Of a stretch of 64,000 bases of DNA, positions 35,067-43,931 are shown piece by piece. A model generated the notes under the pieces. That model saw only the letters and a program-made list of their open reading frames with translations. It was not told the DNA's origin and did not search any database. The stretch comes from Acidipropionibacterium acidipropionici (GTDB lineage: Bacteria; Actinomycetota; Actinomycetes; Propionibacteriales; Propionibacteriaceae): positions 1,269,551-1,333,550 of the forward strand of contig NZ_CP013126.1 in NCBI RefSeq assembly GCF_001441165.1, written 5' to 3'. The position numbers and the translations under genes were made by a program. How positions within the stretch are numbered: position 1 is the stretch's first letter; the number at the start of each line of letters is the position of its first letter.

Positions 35067-36074
35067 GTGGCTCGGAAGGTGACCTCCCAGGACGTCGCGC
35101 GAGAGGCAGGCGTCTCCCGCAGCGCCGTCTCCATGGTGCTCAACGGGCGCGCTGAGGGGGCGATCTCGGCCGTCAACCAGAAGGCCGTGCGCGAGGCGGC
35201 CGAGAGGCTGGGCTACCGGCCCAACCGGATCGCCCAGAGCCTGCGCGATCAGACGAGCCACACCATCGGAGTGATCAGCGACTCCATCGTCACCGGAGCC
35301 TTCGGTGGCCTGATGCTGGCCGGCGCCTCGGTGCGCGCCGCCGAGTCCGACTACGTCCTGCTGGTGATGGGCTCGGACGGGCGCACCGACCGGAACGCTG
35401 AATTCATCGACGCCCTGCTGGCCCGTCAGGTGGACGGGCTGATCTACGCCGCCGAGGGCATGACGGCCTGGGCGCCGCCGCGGATCTTCCGCCGGGAGCC
35501 CCACATCCTCCTCAACGCCTTCGACCCTTCCGGCGGTTCCACCGGGGTGGTCTGCGACGAGGTGGAGGGCGGCTACCGGGCGACCCGTCTTCTGCTGGAC
35601 GCCGGGCACCGCGACATCGTGGCGCTCACCGGAACCCCCGACGTCGAGGCCACCGGGCGGCGTTCCGCCGGTCACCAGCGGGCCCTGGCCGAGGCCGGGA
35701 TCCGCGGACGCGAGCTGGTGTGCGGCTGGGAGATCGACCGTGGGCTGGATCTGGGCACCCGGGTCCTCGAGGCCGAGGACCGTCCCACCGGCGTCGTCTG
35801 CGCCAATGACCGGGTTGCGGCCGGGGTGCTGCTGGCCGCCGCCCGGCTGGGCCTGCGGGTCCCCGAGGACGTGTCGGTGGTCGGCTACGACGACGACCCG
35901 AATGTGGCGCCACAGTTGGGGTTGAGCACCGTGGGCATCCCCCACCGGGAGATGGGGGTGCGGGCGGTCGACCTGCTGCTGGGGTCGCTGGGCGAGGCGT
36001 CGCTGCCCGGCGGTGAGGTCGTCGTCCCGACGCCGGTGATGAGGCGCGGATCGGTGGCCCCGCCCAGCCGGTGA
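35067..36074 (+). CDS. LacI family transcriptional regulator
   Basis: 335 residues. N-terminal helix-turn-helix VTSQDVAREAGVSRSAVSMVLNG with hinge LGYRPNRIAQSLR, then a periplasmic-binding-like sensor domain (TIGVISDSIV, GLIYAAEGM, VCANDRVAAGVLLAA, VSVVGYDDDP). GGAGGAG precedes the GTG at 35067 by the right distance, while the GTG at 35058 is too close. Convergent with the sugar ABC operon. Two identical-type CACGTG operators in front of the ABC operon and the sucrase/fructokinase pair make it the probable regulator of both (inference). Confidence 0.93.
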   Translation: MARKVTSQDVAREAGVSRSAVSMVLNGRAEGAISAVNQKAVREAAERLGYRPNRIAQSLRDQTSHTIGVISDSIVTGAFGGLMLAGASVRAAESDYVLLVMGSDGRTDRNAEFIDALLARQVDGLIYAAEGMTAWAPPRIFRREPHILLNAFDPSGGSTGVVCDEVEGGYRATRLLLDAGHRDIVALTGTPDVEATGRRSAGHQRALAEAGIRGRELVCGWEIDRGLDLGTRVLEAEDRPTGVVCANDRVAAGVLLAAARLGLRVPEDVSVVGYDDDPNVAPQLGLSTVGIPHREMGVRAVDLLLGSLGEASLPGGEVVVPTPVMRRGSVAPPSR

Positions 36075-36213
36075 GGCGCCTGACCGGGGACCGCGCCCGG
36101 GCGGTGACCGCACCCGGGCGCTCAGCCGCCCATGCCTCGCCCTCCCTCACCGGTGGGTCGCCTGGGCGGGGGGCCAGCCCTTCCCTCCCCCCCTCTCACC
36201 CTGGAGTTTTTAC

Positions 36214-36265
36214 TCCCAACACGCCGTCCCCGAGCTCGCCAGGGCTCCAGGACGGCGTGTTGGGA
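36214..36265. terminator. Bidirectional hairpin between lacI-type gene and ABC operon
   Basis: Sixteen-base perfect arms (36214-36229 and 36250-36265) with a 20-base loop that itself contains GAGC/GCTC pairing. Placed between the convergent regulator and permease stops. Confidence 0.8.
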
Positions 36266-36321
36266 GGAGAATCCTCGCTCAGGGTCGGCGACCGGGCTCG
36301 GTCTGTGGACTGACTGTGCGT

Positions 36322-37161
36322 TTACTTGACGGCGCCGGCGGTCAGGCCCTCGCGCAGCGGCCGCTGCCCGAAGATGAAGACCACCAAGGCCGGGATCATT
36401 GACAGGACGACGCCGGCCAGCACGGTGGACATCGATCCGGTGCCGAGCTTGCCCTGAAGGCTCACCAGACCCAGCGGCAGGGTGAAGTTGGCATTGCTGA
36501 TGGTCATGATGAGCGGCCGGAAGAACTCGTTCCAGATGCCGTTGAACGCCAGCACCCCGACCACCGCCAGGCCGGGGGTGGCCAGCGGCAGGTAGATGGA
36601 GCGGAAGGTGCGCCACGGGGAGGCGCCGTCCACCTGGGAGGCCTCGGCGAGGCTGTCGGGGATCCCCATGAAGTACTGGCGCATGAGGAAGGTGCCGAAG
36701 GCGGTGGGCAGGGCCGGTAGGATGAGCGCCCACAGGGTGTCGGCCAGGCCCATCCCGCGGATGAGCATGAACACCGGGACGATGGTCACCTGCATCGGGA
36801 TCATCATGGTGGCCAGGATGATGCCGAACAGCAGGTTGGAGCCGCGGAAGCGCAGCCTGGCGAAGGCGTAGCCGGCCAGGGCGGCGGTGGCCATCTGGCC
36901 GACGGCGCACAGCCCGGTGACCAGGGTCGAGTTCCAGAACAGCCGGACGACGTCCACCTTCGAGAAGACGTCTCGGTAGGCGGCCAGGCTCAGATGCCGG
37001 GCGCCCGTCGAGTCGGCCGGGGAGAGGGACTCGATGAGGGTCCACACCACCGGCCCGAGGGTCAGGAAGAGGGCGATCGCCAGGACGACGATCCGTCCGA
37101 TGAGGGAGGCGGAGAGGCGGTGGTGCGTACGCACCGGCAGTGTCTTGTCCGTGGTTGACAT
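36322..37161 (-). CDS. Sugar ABC transporter permease (MalG/CUT1 type)
   Basis: 279 residues, six helices. Carries the EAA loop DSLAEASQVDGASPWRTFRSI that docks on the ATPase. GTGAGG lies six bases before the ATG. Last gene of a three-gene operon with the other permease and the binding protein. No ATPase gene is present, so a shared MsiK/MalK-type ATPase encoded elsewhere is expected, as is usual for actinobacterial CUT1 importers. Confidence 0.93.
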   Translation of the reverse strand: MSTTDKTLPVRTHHRLSASLIGRIVVLAIALFLTLGPVVWTLIESLSPADSTGARHLSLAAYRDVFSKVDVVRLFWNSTLVTGLCAVGQMATAALAGYAFARLRFRGSNLLFGIILATMMIPMQVTIVPVFMLIRGMGLADTLWALILPALPTAFGTFLMRQYFMGIPDSLAEASQVDGASPWRTFRSIYLPLATPGLAVVGVLAFNGIWNEFFRPLIMTISNANFTLPLGLVSLQGKLGTGSMSTVLAGVVLSMIPALVVFIFGQRPLREGLTAGAVK

Positions 37162-37169
37162 GATCGGCC

Positions 37170-38123
37170 TCACATGTAGAAGACGAACTTGGTGGACAGT
37201 TTGAACTGCGCCCAGGTGGCCAGCATGATGACCAGCATCAGCACCAGGCCGATGGCTGCCGCCAGCCCGAAGTGCAGCTCGGTGAAGGCCGACTGATAGA
37301 TCACCATGACGGCCGTCCGGGTGGAGTCTCCCGGGCCGCCGCGGGTGAGTACGTAGGGCTGGTCGAAGATCTGCAGGGCCGAGATGATCGCCATCACGGA
37401 GGCCACCAGCATGGTGGGACTCACCAGCGGAAGGGTGATCCGGGAGAACTGATTCCAGCCCGACGCCCCGTCGATCGAGGAGGCCTCGTAGACGTCGGCG
37501 GGGATCGACGACAGGCCGCCGATGAACAGCAGGAAGGTGAACCCGAAGTTCTGCCAGACGTAGACGATGATCGTCACGACCATCGCCCCGCCGGCCGTCG
37601 AGAGCCATTTCACCGGGCCCAGGCCGATGAGGGCGAGGATCTTGTTGATGGTGCCGAAATCCTCGTTGAACAGGTAGCTCATGATGAGCGAGACCGACGC
37701 CGCCGACAGGATGAGCGGGAAGAAGAAGGCCGAGCGGAAGAAGCCGCGCAGCCAGCCGGGCATCTTCGTCTGCACCAGGACCGCCAGGCCCAGGGCGACC
37801 ACGATCTGCAGGATGACGGCGACGATGACGAATCCGAAGGTGTTGAGGAAGGACACCCGGATGGTGGAGCTGGTGGCGATGGTGGCGAAGTTCTTCAGGC
37901 CGATGAATTTCGGCGTCGAGATGATGTCCCAGGAGAAGAAGGCCAGCACAATCGAGGCGATCATCGGGACGACGGTGAACAACCCGACGCCGATGACGGT
38001 GGGGGCCAGGAACCAGGCGGCCATCCGGCCCTGCTTGCGGCGGTTGGCCTCCTTGGGTGTGTGGGCGGCCGGAGGGGTCGCGGGGACAGTGGCGACGACG
38101 GTTTCTGCTGTGGTGGTTGCCAT
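37170..38123 (-). CDS. Sugar ABC transporter permease (MalF/CUT1 type)
   Basis: 317 residues with six helices and the EAA loop ADVYEASSIDGASGWNQF. N-terminal cytoplasmic tail ends in RRKQGRMAAWFLAP. The ATG at 38123 has GAGGAG at nine bases; a GTG at 38132 overlaps the upstream stop and is less likely. Located eight bases before the second permease and directly after the binding protein. Confidence 0.93.
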   Translation of the reverse strand: MATTTAETVVATVPATPPAAHTPKEANRRKQGRMAAWFLAPTVIGVGLFTVVPMIASIVLAFFSWDIISTPKFIGLKNFATIATSSTIRVSFLNTFGFVIVAVILQIVVALGLAVLVQTKMPGWLRGFFRSAFFFPLILSAASVSLIMSYLFNEDFGTINKILALIGLGPVKWLSTAGGAMVVTIIVYVWQNFGFTFLLFIGGLSSIPADVYEASSIDGASGWNQFSRITLPLVSPTMLVASVMAIISALQIFDQPYVLTRGGPGDSTRTAVMVIYQSAFTELHFGLAAAIGLVLMLVIMLATWAQFKLSTKFVFYM

Positions 38124-38128
38124 GGTGA

Positions 38129-39508
38129 TCACTCCTCGACGAAGGCCTGTTCAAGGTCGCGCTGGAGATTCTTCAGCGCGACCTTGACGTGTGTTCTGGA
38201 CCCCGTGACGGCGCTGGTGACGTTCTTGATGAGCGCCGATTCCACGGCGGCCTCCTGGGGCGGCGCCGGGATCGGGGCGGAGGTCGGAAACTTGTCGACG
38301 GTGTTGTAGAAGATGTCCCAGTGCCTGGGCCCGGCGTTCTTGTAGAGCTCGGTGTTCCAGGAGCGCCGTGCGGCGGTGGAGTCGGGCTTCCTGCGCACGA
38401 TCCTCATGCCATCGAGGCTCGAGCAGAACTTGATCCACTCCCAGGCCGCGTCCTTCTTGTCCGAGGACTTCATGATGGTGTAGCCAGTGGAGCCGAACTG
38501 ATGCTGCTGGGTGCGCCCCTTCGGGAAGTAGGCGGCGTCGTAGTCGGTGCGCTTCATGCCGGCCTCGATGAGACCCTCGACCCAGTAGCCGCCGGCCGGC
38601 GTCATGCCGATGACCCCCTCGCTGAACCGGCTCACCAGCTCGTTTCCGCCGCCCTGGACGGGGGAGGAGGCGAGATTCTCGGCGATGAGCTCCTGCATGA
38701 ACTCGAAGGCCTCGACGACCTTGGGATCCTCGGCATTGGGCTCGGTCCATCTGAAGCCGCCGGAGCGCTGGTTCTCCTTCGGGTAGAACTGGTTCCAGAA
38801 CCATTTCCCGCCGGTGAATCTCTGAGGTTTGATGAAGCTCGTGTCATTGGTGTAGAGCCACGGCACGATGCCGCCGAACAGCCGGTTTGTCCAGAAGAAC
38901 GGCCGGAACGATCCGGTGGCGGACTTCTTCATCGCCTTGAGATAGCCGTGGAAATCGTCCCAGGTCCAGTGCATGTCGGGGTAGTCGAGCCCGGCCATGG
39001 TCATCGCTTTGGAGGACATGAACATGTTGGCCGCGTTGTAGTCCATCGGCAGCTCGTAGAGGTGTCCCTGGTACATGAAGGACTCCACCAAGGAGGGATG
39101 GACGTCGTCGAAGTACTCCTGCATGTCGGCCTTGTCGCGCATCACGAACTTGTCGAGCGGATAGGCGAGCCGATCGGCGAAGAGCTGAGTGCCCTCGGTG
39201 GCGACCATCACGACATCGGGGGCGGTACCGGCGGCCACCAGGGTGAGGACCTTGGCGAAGAAGTCGCTCTGATCCTCCCCCTGGACCGGGGTGATGCGTG
39301 CCGGGATGTCCGGGTGCACCTTGTGGAAGGCGTCGATCAGGCCCTGGTTGGCGGCGGCGTCCTGGGCAGTGCCGTTGATGCATACCGACAGCGCGTCCGA
39401 GTTGCGGCCCGGGATGTCCAGGCCGGAGAGGCGTCTCCAGGACAGCCCGGTGCCGATGGCGGCGGCTCCGCCCAGGGCCATGAAGGCCCGTCGTGAAAGG
39501 GATGACAT
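38129..39508 (-). CDS. Sugar ABC transporter substrate-binding protein (family 1)
   Basis: 459 residues. The N terminus LSRRAFMALGGAAAIGTG has the twin-arginine (SRRAFM) pattern, so export by Tat is likely; no lipobox Cys follows, which is unusual for a Gram-positive binding protein and implies a retained anchor or an uncleaved signal. The rest is the two-lobe fold with GTAPDVVMV, YELPMDYNAANMF and TYDAAYFPKG-like regions. GAGGAGACACGG precedes the ATG. First gene of the operon; a CACGTG operator sits 21 bases upstream of the start. Substrate not readable; context suggests sucrose or fructo-oligosaccharides. Confidence 0.92.
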   Translation of the reverse strand: MSSLSRRAFMALGGAAAIGTGLSWRRLSGLDIPGRNSDALSVCINGTAQDAAANQGLIDAFHKVHPDIPARITPVQGEDQSDFFAKVLTLVAAGTAPDVVMVATEGTQLFADRLAYPLDKFVMRDKADMQEYFDDVHPSLVESFMYQGHLYELPMDYNAANMFMSSKAMTMAGLDYPDMHWTWDDFHGYLKAMKKSATGSFRPFFWTNRLFGGIVPWLYTNDTSFIKPQRFTGGKWFWNQFYPKENQRSGGFRWTEPNAEDPKVVEAFEFMQELIAENLASSPVQGGGNELVSRFSEGVIGMTPAGGYWVEGLIEAGMKRTDYDAAYFPKGRTQQHQFGSTGYTIMKSSDKKDAAWEWIKFCSSLDGMRIVRRKPDSTAARRSWNTELYKNAGPRHWDIFYNTVDKFPTSAPIPAPPQEAAVESALIKNVTSAVTGSRTHVKVALKNLQRDLEQAFVEE

Positions 39509-39528
39509 CCGTGTCTCCTCGCTGAGTA

Positions 39529-39544
39529 CCTAACACGTGTGAGG
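39529..39544 (-). promoter_or_regulatory. LacI-type operator upstream of the sugar ABC operon
   Basis: CCTAACACGTGTGAGG, with CACGTG core, matches 29047-29062 (other strand) at 14 of 16 positions. It lies 21-36 bases before the binding-protein ATG, a position that would block transcription. Confidence 0.65.
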
Positions 39545-39724
39545 TCCTGTCGAGGGTAGGTCTCCGGGCAGACCGGTGTCAAGGGTTCCGGGATATCCGC
39601 CTCTCGGGCCTGGCGCGCATTTCACTAGCTGGAGGCCCGTTTGCGCCGACGGGTTCCCGGATCAGCCCCTCGGGCGAGTGGAATGCGCGCCCGGGTCGGC
39701 GGCGCACCGCCTTCCGTACCATTC

Positions 39725-40222
39725 TCAGCCGGCGATCGAAGCCGTGGTGGCGCCGGTGATGCGGATGAGGTCGGCCGGGGCCAGTTCGACCGACAGTCCC
39801 CGGCGTCCTCCGGAGACGAGCATGGTGTCGTGGCTCAGCGCGGAGGAGTCGATGCAGGTGGGCAGCCTCTTCTTGGTGCCGAGCGGTGAGATGCCGCCGA
39901 CGATGTAGCCGGTGGCCCGCTGGGCGTCGGCCGGATCGGCCATGGTGGCCTTCTTGGCGCCCATCGCCGACGCGATGGCTTTGAGGTCGAGCATGCCACT
40001 GACCGGCACCACGCCGATCGCCAGGGGATTGCGCACCCCGGATCCCTTGAGTTTCACCACCAGTGTCTTGAACATCACCTCGGGGCTGAAGCCGAGCTGG
40101 GCGGCGCCCTCCTCGCCGTAGTGGTGGTTGGCGGGGTCGTGCTCGTAGGCGTGCAGGGTGTGCTTCACCTTCGCCCGCGCCAGTGCCCTGGTGGCGGGGG
40201 AGGCGGCGTCGGAATGTGGCAT
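39725..40222 (-). CDS. ybaK: Cys-tRNA(Pro) deacylase, YbaK/EbsC family
   Basis: 165 residues. Hydrolyses Cys-tRNA(Pro) formed by mischarging. Blocks HTLHAYEHDP, FKTLVVKL, KKATMADPADAQRATGYIVGGISPLGTKK and SVELAPADL follow YbaK order, with the conserved Lys in FKTLVVK and the GGISP loop. The ATG at 40222 gives the normal family length; the longer open frame is not supported. Confidence 0.93.
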   Translation of the reverse strand: MPHSDAASPATRALARAKVKHTLHAYEHDPANHHYGEEGAAQLGFSPEVMFKTLVVKLKGSGVRNPLAIGVVPVSGMLDLKAIASAMGAKKATMADPADAQRATGYIVGGISPLGTKKRLPTCIDSSALSHDTMLVSGGRRGLSVELAPADLIRITGATTASIAG

Positions 40223-40335
40223 GCCCCGATTATCGGTCGGCCCCGGCAAGATCGCGTCTCGTATGGTGGTGTCAATTCGGCGGTGACCAGCCGTGACGTC
40301 GGGCCGATGGGCCGGAACGTGTGAGGGACGGTAGG

Positions 40336-41073
40336 ATGATTCTGTTAATTGATCCGCAGTTTGGTGACCGATCGTGCGACGCGGTCGCTGAACATATGGA
40401 TGACGTTCAGGTGTGGCCGGCAAGCACCCTCCATCGGGAGATCGGCATCATGCAGGCCAACCAGGTTCTAGCCAGTCTGAAATCGACGTCAAAGCACTGT
40501 GACGCCGCGATCGGTGCTGGCGGCACGGGCTTCGGAGCGGGGCCAGCAGCAGGCTTGGTCCGCTCAGGTCAGGCCAAGCGGGCCATCTTGGTCGATCCAG
40601 CCATTGCGCTGACCCATGACGTTGAGCTGACCAAGATCGATAGCGAGACGAGTTATGCTGACTATCAGCAGTCGATCGAGAAAATGGCCCCTTTCCTTCC
40701 GGAGCTTGACAAGGGCACTTATTTTCCCAGCGGGGTGTATCGCATATTCGCGGAAGAGTTGACCCCTGACCCGGATTTACAAGGCCGACTTGCCACCATC
40801 TGGCAGCAAGCCGAAGAGAAACGTCAGCCCTACGATCAGACCATCCCGCTCCAGCCCGACCCTGAATCCTCTGAAGAGTTGAACTGGCTGCACGCTTGGA
40901 TGGACTCCGGCCTGGATGTGACAGTGTGGCTTTCGGCGAACCGTGCACGACTGGCCGACCCGCTGCGCGAACGGGCTCCCGGCCGCCCGCTGGTCATCCA
41001 GCCGTGGGACTCGCTGATCTGGCTGTCGGACCCCGTACGGCTTGCCCACGCATTAACAACCGCTCTGAGCTAA
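40336..41073 (+). CDS. Hypothetical protein
   Basis: 245 residues, no family I can name. Starts MILLIDPQFGDRSCDAVAEHM; contains CDAAIGAGGTGFGAGPAAGL and ends RPLVIQPWDSLIWLSDP..LAHALTTAL. The alternating beta/alpha pattern, small-residue loops and a late Asp-Pro/His segment resemble an alpha/beta-hydrolase-like fold without a clear nucleophile elbow. Base composition is lower in GC than flanking genes, hinting at transfer. A GTG start 15 bases upstream is possible; GAGGG lies before the ATG. Confidence 0.6.
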   Translation: MILLIDPQFGDRSCDAVAEHMDDVQVWPASTLHREIGIMQANQVLASLKSTSKHCDAAIGAGGTGFGAGPAAGLVRSGQAKRAILVDPAIALTHDVELTKIDSETSYADYQQSIEKMAPFLPELDKGTYFPSGVYRIFAEELTPDPDLQGRLATIWQQAEEKRQPYDQTIPLQPDPESSEELNWLHAWMDSGLDVTVWLSANRARLADPLRERAPGRPLVIQPWDSLIWLSDPVRLAHALTTALS

Positions 41074-42099
41074 AACCCAGCCCAGATCCACCCGGGCGAG
41101 GAACCGGGTGATCTCATCGGCGCGGGGGGCCGTGTCGGGGCCTCGGCGGGTGACCGTGATGGCGGCGGCCGCGTTGGCCCAGTGGGCGGCGTCGGGCCAT
41201 GACCTGCTGGCGAGTCGGGCGGCGATGAGCGCCCCGGTGTGGACGTCGCCTGCGCCGTTGGTGTCGACCGCGCGTTGCGGGAATCCGGGGACGAGGCTGG
41301 TCCGGCCGTCGGCCAGGACCGCGCATCCTCGTGGCCCGTCCCGGGTGATCACCACGCAGCCGGCGGGCAGGCGGGAGGCGCACCGCTGGAGTGCTTTGGT
41401 GCTCAGCGGGTCGGCGTCCCGGCCGGCGGAGGTGGAGGCACTACGGCGCCCGGATGCCAGGGCGGTGGACTCCTCGGCGTTGCCGGTCCACACGGTGGTC
41501 AGAGCCAGCATCCGTTCCAGGACGGCAGGGGGCAGGTCGGCCGCGACGTCGCCGGGGTCCAGGACGACGTCGACGCCGTCCGGCAGCCCCTCGAGCCAGT
41601 CCAGCAGGGGATCCCGGGTCGACGCGAGAGCCAGTGAGTAGCCGGTGACGCACACGGCGTCGCCGGGGCGTGGCTGCGAGGTCTGCAGCGAGTCGACGGA
41701 GATGAGTCGCTCGGCGCCGGTGGTGGTGATGAAGGTGCGCTCACCCGAGGGTTCCACGAGCACGATGCAGGTCCCGGTGTCCGGTCCGGCGGCCGGAGAG
41801 CTCACCTCCACGCGCTCGGCGGCGAGCACCTCCCGGATGAGGTCCCCGTCGGGGCCGGTGCCGATGGTCCCGGCGTGGACCGCCCGTCCCCCGCAGCGGG
41901 CCGCCGCCACCAGCGTGTTGACCGCCCCTCCGGCGTAGCGGGTGTAGCTGGTGGCCATCGTGTTGCCGCCCCGGCGGGGCAGCGCGGGCACCTCGGCGAC
42001 GGCGTCGACCAGGGCCTGGCCGGTGTGGATCAGCCTGCCCTGCGCGTTCGGCGGGTCGGCAGGGGAGATCGGGGCCGGCGGGTCGGCGGGGGAGATCAC
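41053..42099 (-). CDS. PfkB family sugar/nucleoside kinase
   Basis: 348 residues. YAGGAVNTLVAAARCGG near the start and DTNGAGDVHTGALIAA near the end are the two ribokinase-family signatures (catalytic Asp in the latter). The first 20 residues repeat PADPPAPISPADPP and look unstructured. Start overlaps the stop of the aminotransferase gene by ATGA, so the two are coupled. Substrate not readable. Confidence 0.88.
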   Translation of the reverse strand: MISPADPPAPISPADPPNAQGRLIHTGQALVDAVAEVPALPRRGGNTMATSYTRYAGGAVNTLVAAARCGGRAVHAGTIGTGPDGDLIREVLAAERVEVSSPAAGPDTGTCIVLVEPSGERTFITTTGAERLISVDSLQTSQPRPGDAVCVTGYSLALASTRDPLLDWLEGLPDGVDVVLDPGDVAADLPPAVLERMLALTTVWTGNAEESTALASGRRSASTSAGRDADPLSTKALQRCASRLPAGCVVITRDGPRGCAVLADGRTSLVPGFPQRAVDTNGAGDVHTGALIAARLASRSWPDAAHWANAAAAITVTRRGPDTAPRADEITRFLARVDLGWVLAQSGC

Positions 42100-42968
42100 G
42101 CCACGAACCCCGCCCAGTGCCTCAGCCGGGCGGTCATCTCCGGGTTCTGTCTCACTGGAGCGCCGTCGACGGTGAGGATCGGGGCGACGCCGGTGGCCGA
42201 GTCCAGCAGCCAGGCCCCGTCCACCGTCTCCAGCTCCTCGGGGCGCAGCAACCGGCTGCTGGTCTCCACTCCGTCCTCATCGGCCCCGTCCAGGGCGGTG
42301 TCGACGGTGATGGAGCCCAGGATCCCAGTGGCCCCGGTCGGTGTCGTCACCAGGGTGCCGTCCTCGTAGGCCACCAGGCCCGACGTCGGGGCCTCCAGGA
42401 GGTAGCCGTCCACCGAGGTGAAGATGACGTCGTCCACACCGCGCGCGGTCGCCTCCCGTTCGGCGGCCATGTTGACGGCATACGACATCGTCTTGACCCC
42501 GCCGAGCAGCCACGGGGCCTCGGCGAAGGAGTCGCTGCGATACCCGCGCGACAGCAGGGTGACGTCGACCCCCTCGCGCGCGGAGACCCACTCATCGGGC
42601 ATCTGCGACATCGTCGCGACGCCGAGCGGCGATCCGGGCAGCACTCCCGGGCCGTTGGTGATCATGAGCTTGAGGATCGCCTCGCCGGTGAACCGCCATG
42701 TCCCGACGATCTCGTCGATGAGGCGTCGCCAGGCCTCCAGATCAGGGGTCGGGCCCCCGATCCCCGCGAAGGACCGCGACAGTCGGGCCAGATGCTCGTC
42801 CAGTTGCCCGACTGTTGAGGTGCCGTCCGGGGTGGTGACCACCCGGACGGATTCGAAGACGCCGTCGCCCCTGGTCAGCCCGAGGTCGTCGGCGGTGGCG
42901 ACCGGCACGGGCCGGGGCAGGAGGCCGCGCCCCAGGACGGCGACGAGGAGACTCTGCTCGGCTGGCAT
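42096..42968 (-). CDS. pabC: Aminotransferase class IV, probable aminodeoxychorismate lyase
   Basis: 290 residues, PLP-dependent fold type IV. LTRGDGVFESVRV, KTMSYAVNMAAEREATARG (PLP Lys in GGVKTM) and APTSGLVAYEDGTLVTTP are typical. PabC makes p-aminobenzoate for folate; branched-chain or D-amino-acid aminotransferases are the alternatives. First gene of a coupled pair with a PfkB kinase. Confidence 0.82.
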   Translation of the reverse strand: MPAEQSLLVAVLGRGLLPRPVPVATADDLGLTRGDGVFESVRVVTTPDGTSTVGQLDEHLARLSRSFAGIGGPTPDLEAWRRLIDEIVGTWRFTGEAILKLMITNGPGVLPGSPLGVATMSQMPDEWVSAREGVDVTLLSRGYRSDSFAEAPWLLGGVKTMSYAVNMAAEREATARGVDDVIFTSVDGYLLEAPTSGLVAYEDGTLVTTPTGATGILGSITVDTALDGADEDGVETSSRLLRPEELETVDGAWLLDSATGVAPILTVDGAPVRQNPEMTARLRHWAGFVA

Positions 42969-43181
42969 GGTGTCAGGCTATCGGGCAGGGGGACGGCGGG
43001 GCCGGATGTGAACGCGATATACCGGAAATCAAGGGGCGGCCACGCCCCCGCCCAATGGTGCAGAAGGCCCGGCTGACTGTTCACAGTGTCATTTGATGGC
43101 CTACAGTTGATGGCAACCTAGCCTCGGCGGGGACTTCTCGTCGGGGTTCACCGCGGGCAGTCGGCACAAGGGGGAGAGCGA

Positions 43182-43901
43182 ATGGCACAGCGCGTGCACA
43201 GTCAGGAAAAGGGTCGGGACACGTATCACCACGGAGATCTGCACCATGCTCTGGTGGCGGCCGGCATGGAGCTCGCACGGTCCGGGGGGGCCGAGGCCGT
43301 CGTGCTGCGCGAGGCGACCCGCCGCACCGGCGTCTCGCCCAACGCCGCCTACCGGCACTTCGACAGCCGCGAGGCTCTCCTTGACGAGGTGGCAGTGCGG
43401 GCGAGCCGCAAACTCGCCGAGTCGATGAAGACTTCGGTCGCGCGCGCCCGGGCGGAATTCGCGGGCTCGGACCCGAAGAAAATCGCCACTGAGGTGATTC
43501 TGTCGGCGTGCCGTGGGTATATCGGGTTCGCGCTCATGGAGCCGGGCTGGTTCAATGTGTCGTCGGCGATTTCCGACCGGGCCATGACCTATCTCTATGA
43601 CGGCGCGTCGATGCCTTCCGGCGAGTCGGCGACTCATGAGGAGCCCGAGTCGGTCGAGGAGCCCGAGGACGGCCCCAGGACCGCTCGTGCGGTGCTCGCC
43701 GACGTGCTCGTGCTGCCCGAGGGGATCTCCTGGGCGCCGAGCATCAGCGCCGAGGATCTGGAGCTGATGCTGCGGTCCATGCTGTACGGCTTCAGCGTGC
43801 TCAGCACCGTGGGGGCTCTGCGCAGGGAGGATCACACGCAGTTGGAGGGACGGCTCCTCAGCCTCATTCGGGCCAGCGTGGCGGGGGCGATCAAGCAGTG
43901 A
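43182..43901 (+). CDS. TetR family transcriptional regulator
   Basis: 239 residues. Helix-turn-helix LREATRRTGVSPNAAYRHFDSREALLDEVA in the first 65 residues; ligand domain with an acidic insert (EEPESVEEPEDG). GGGGGAGAGCG precedes the ATG. It lies 30 bases before a MATE efflux gene on the same strand, so it probably controls that pump and itself. Upstream, TTGATGGC occurs twice (43093-43100 and 43107-43114), 14 bases apart, a possible site. Confidence 0.92.
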   Translation: MAQRVHSQEKGRDTYHHGDLHHALVAAGMELARSGGAEAVVLREATRRTGVSPNAAYRHFDSREALLDEVAVRASRKLAESMKTSVARARAEFAGSDPKKIATEVILSACRGYIGFALMEPGWFNVSSAISDRAMTYLYDGASMPSGESATHEEPESVEEPEDGPRTARAVLADVLVLPEGISWAPSISAEDLELMLRSMLYGFSVLSTVGALRREDHTQLEGRLLSLIRASVAGAIKQ

Positions 43902-43931
43902 CCCCGCGACACCTGTGAGACCCTCTCCCCT

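Noticed and set aside
43119-43137. Second iron box upstream of the TetR gene (AACCTAGCC)
   Set aside because: Only a half-site resembles the consensus; the other half does not match.
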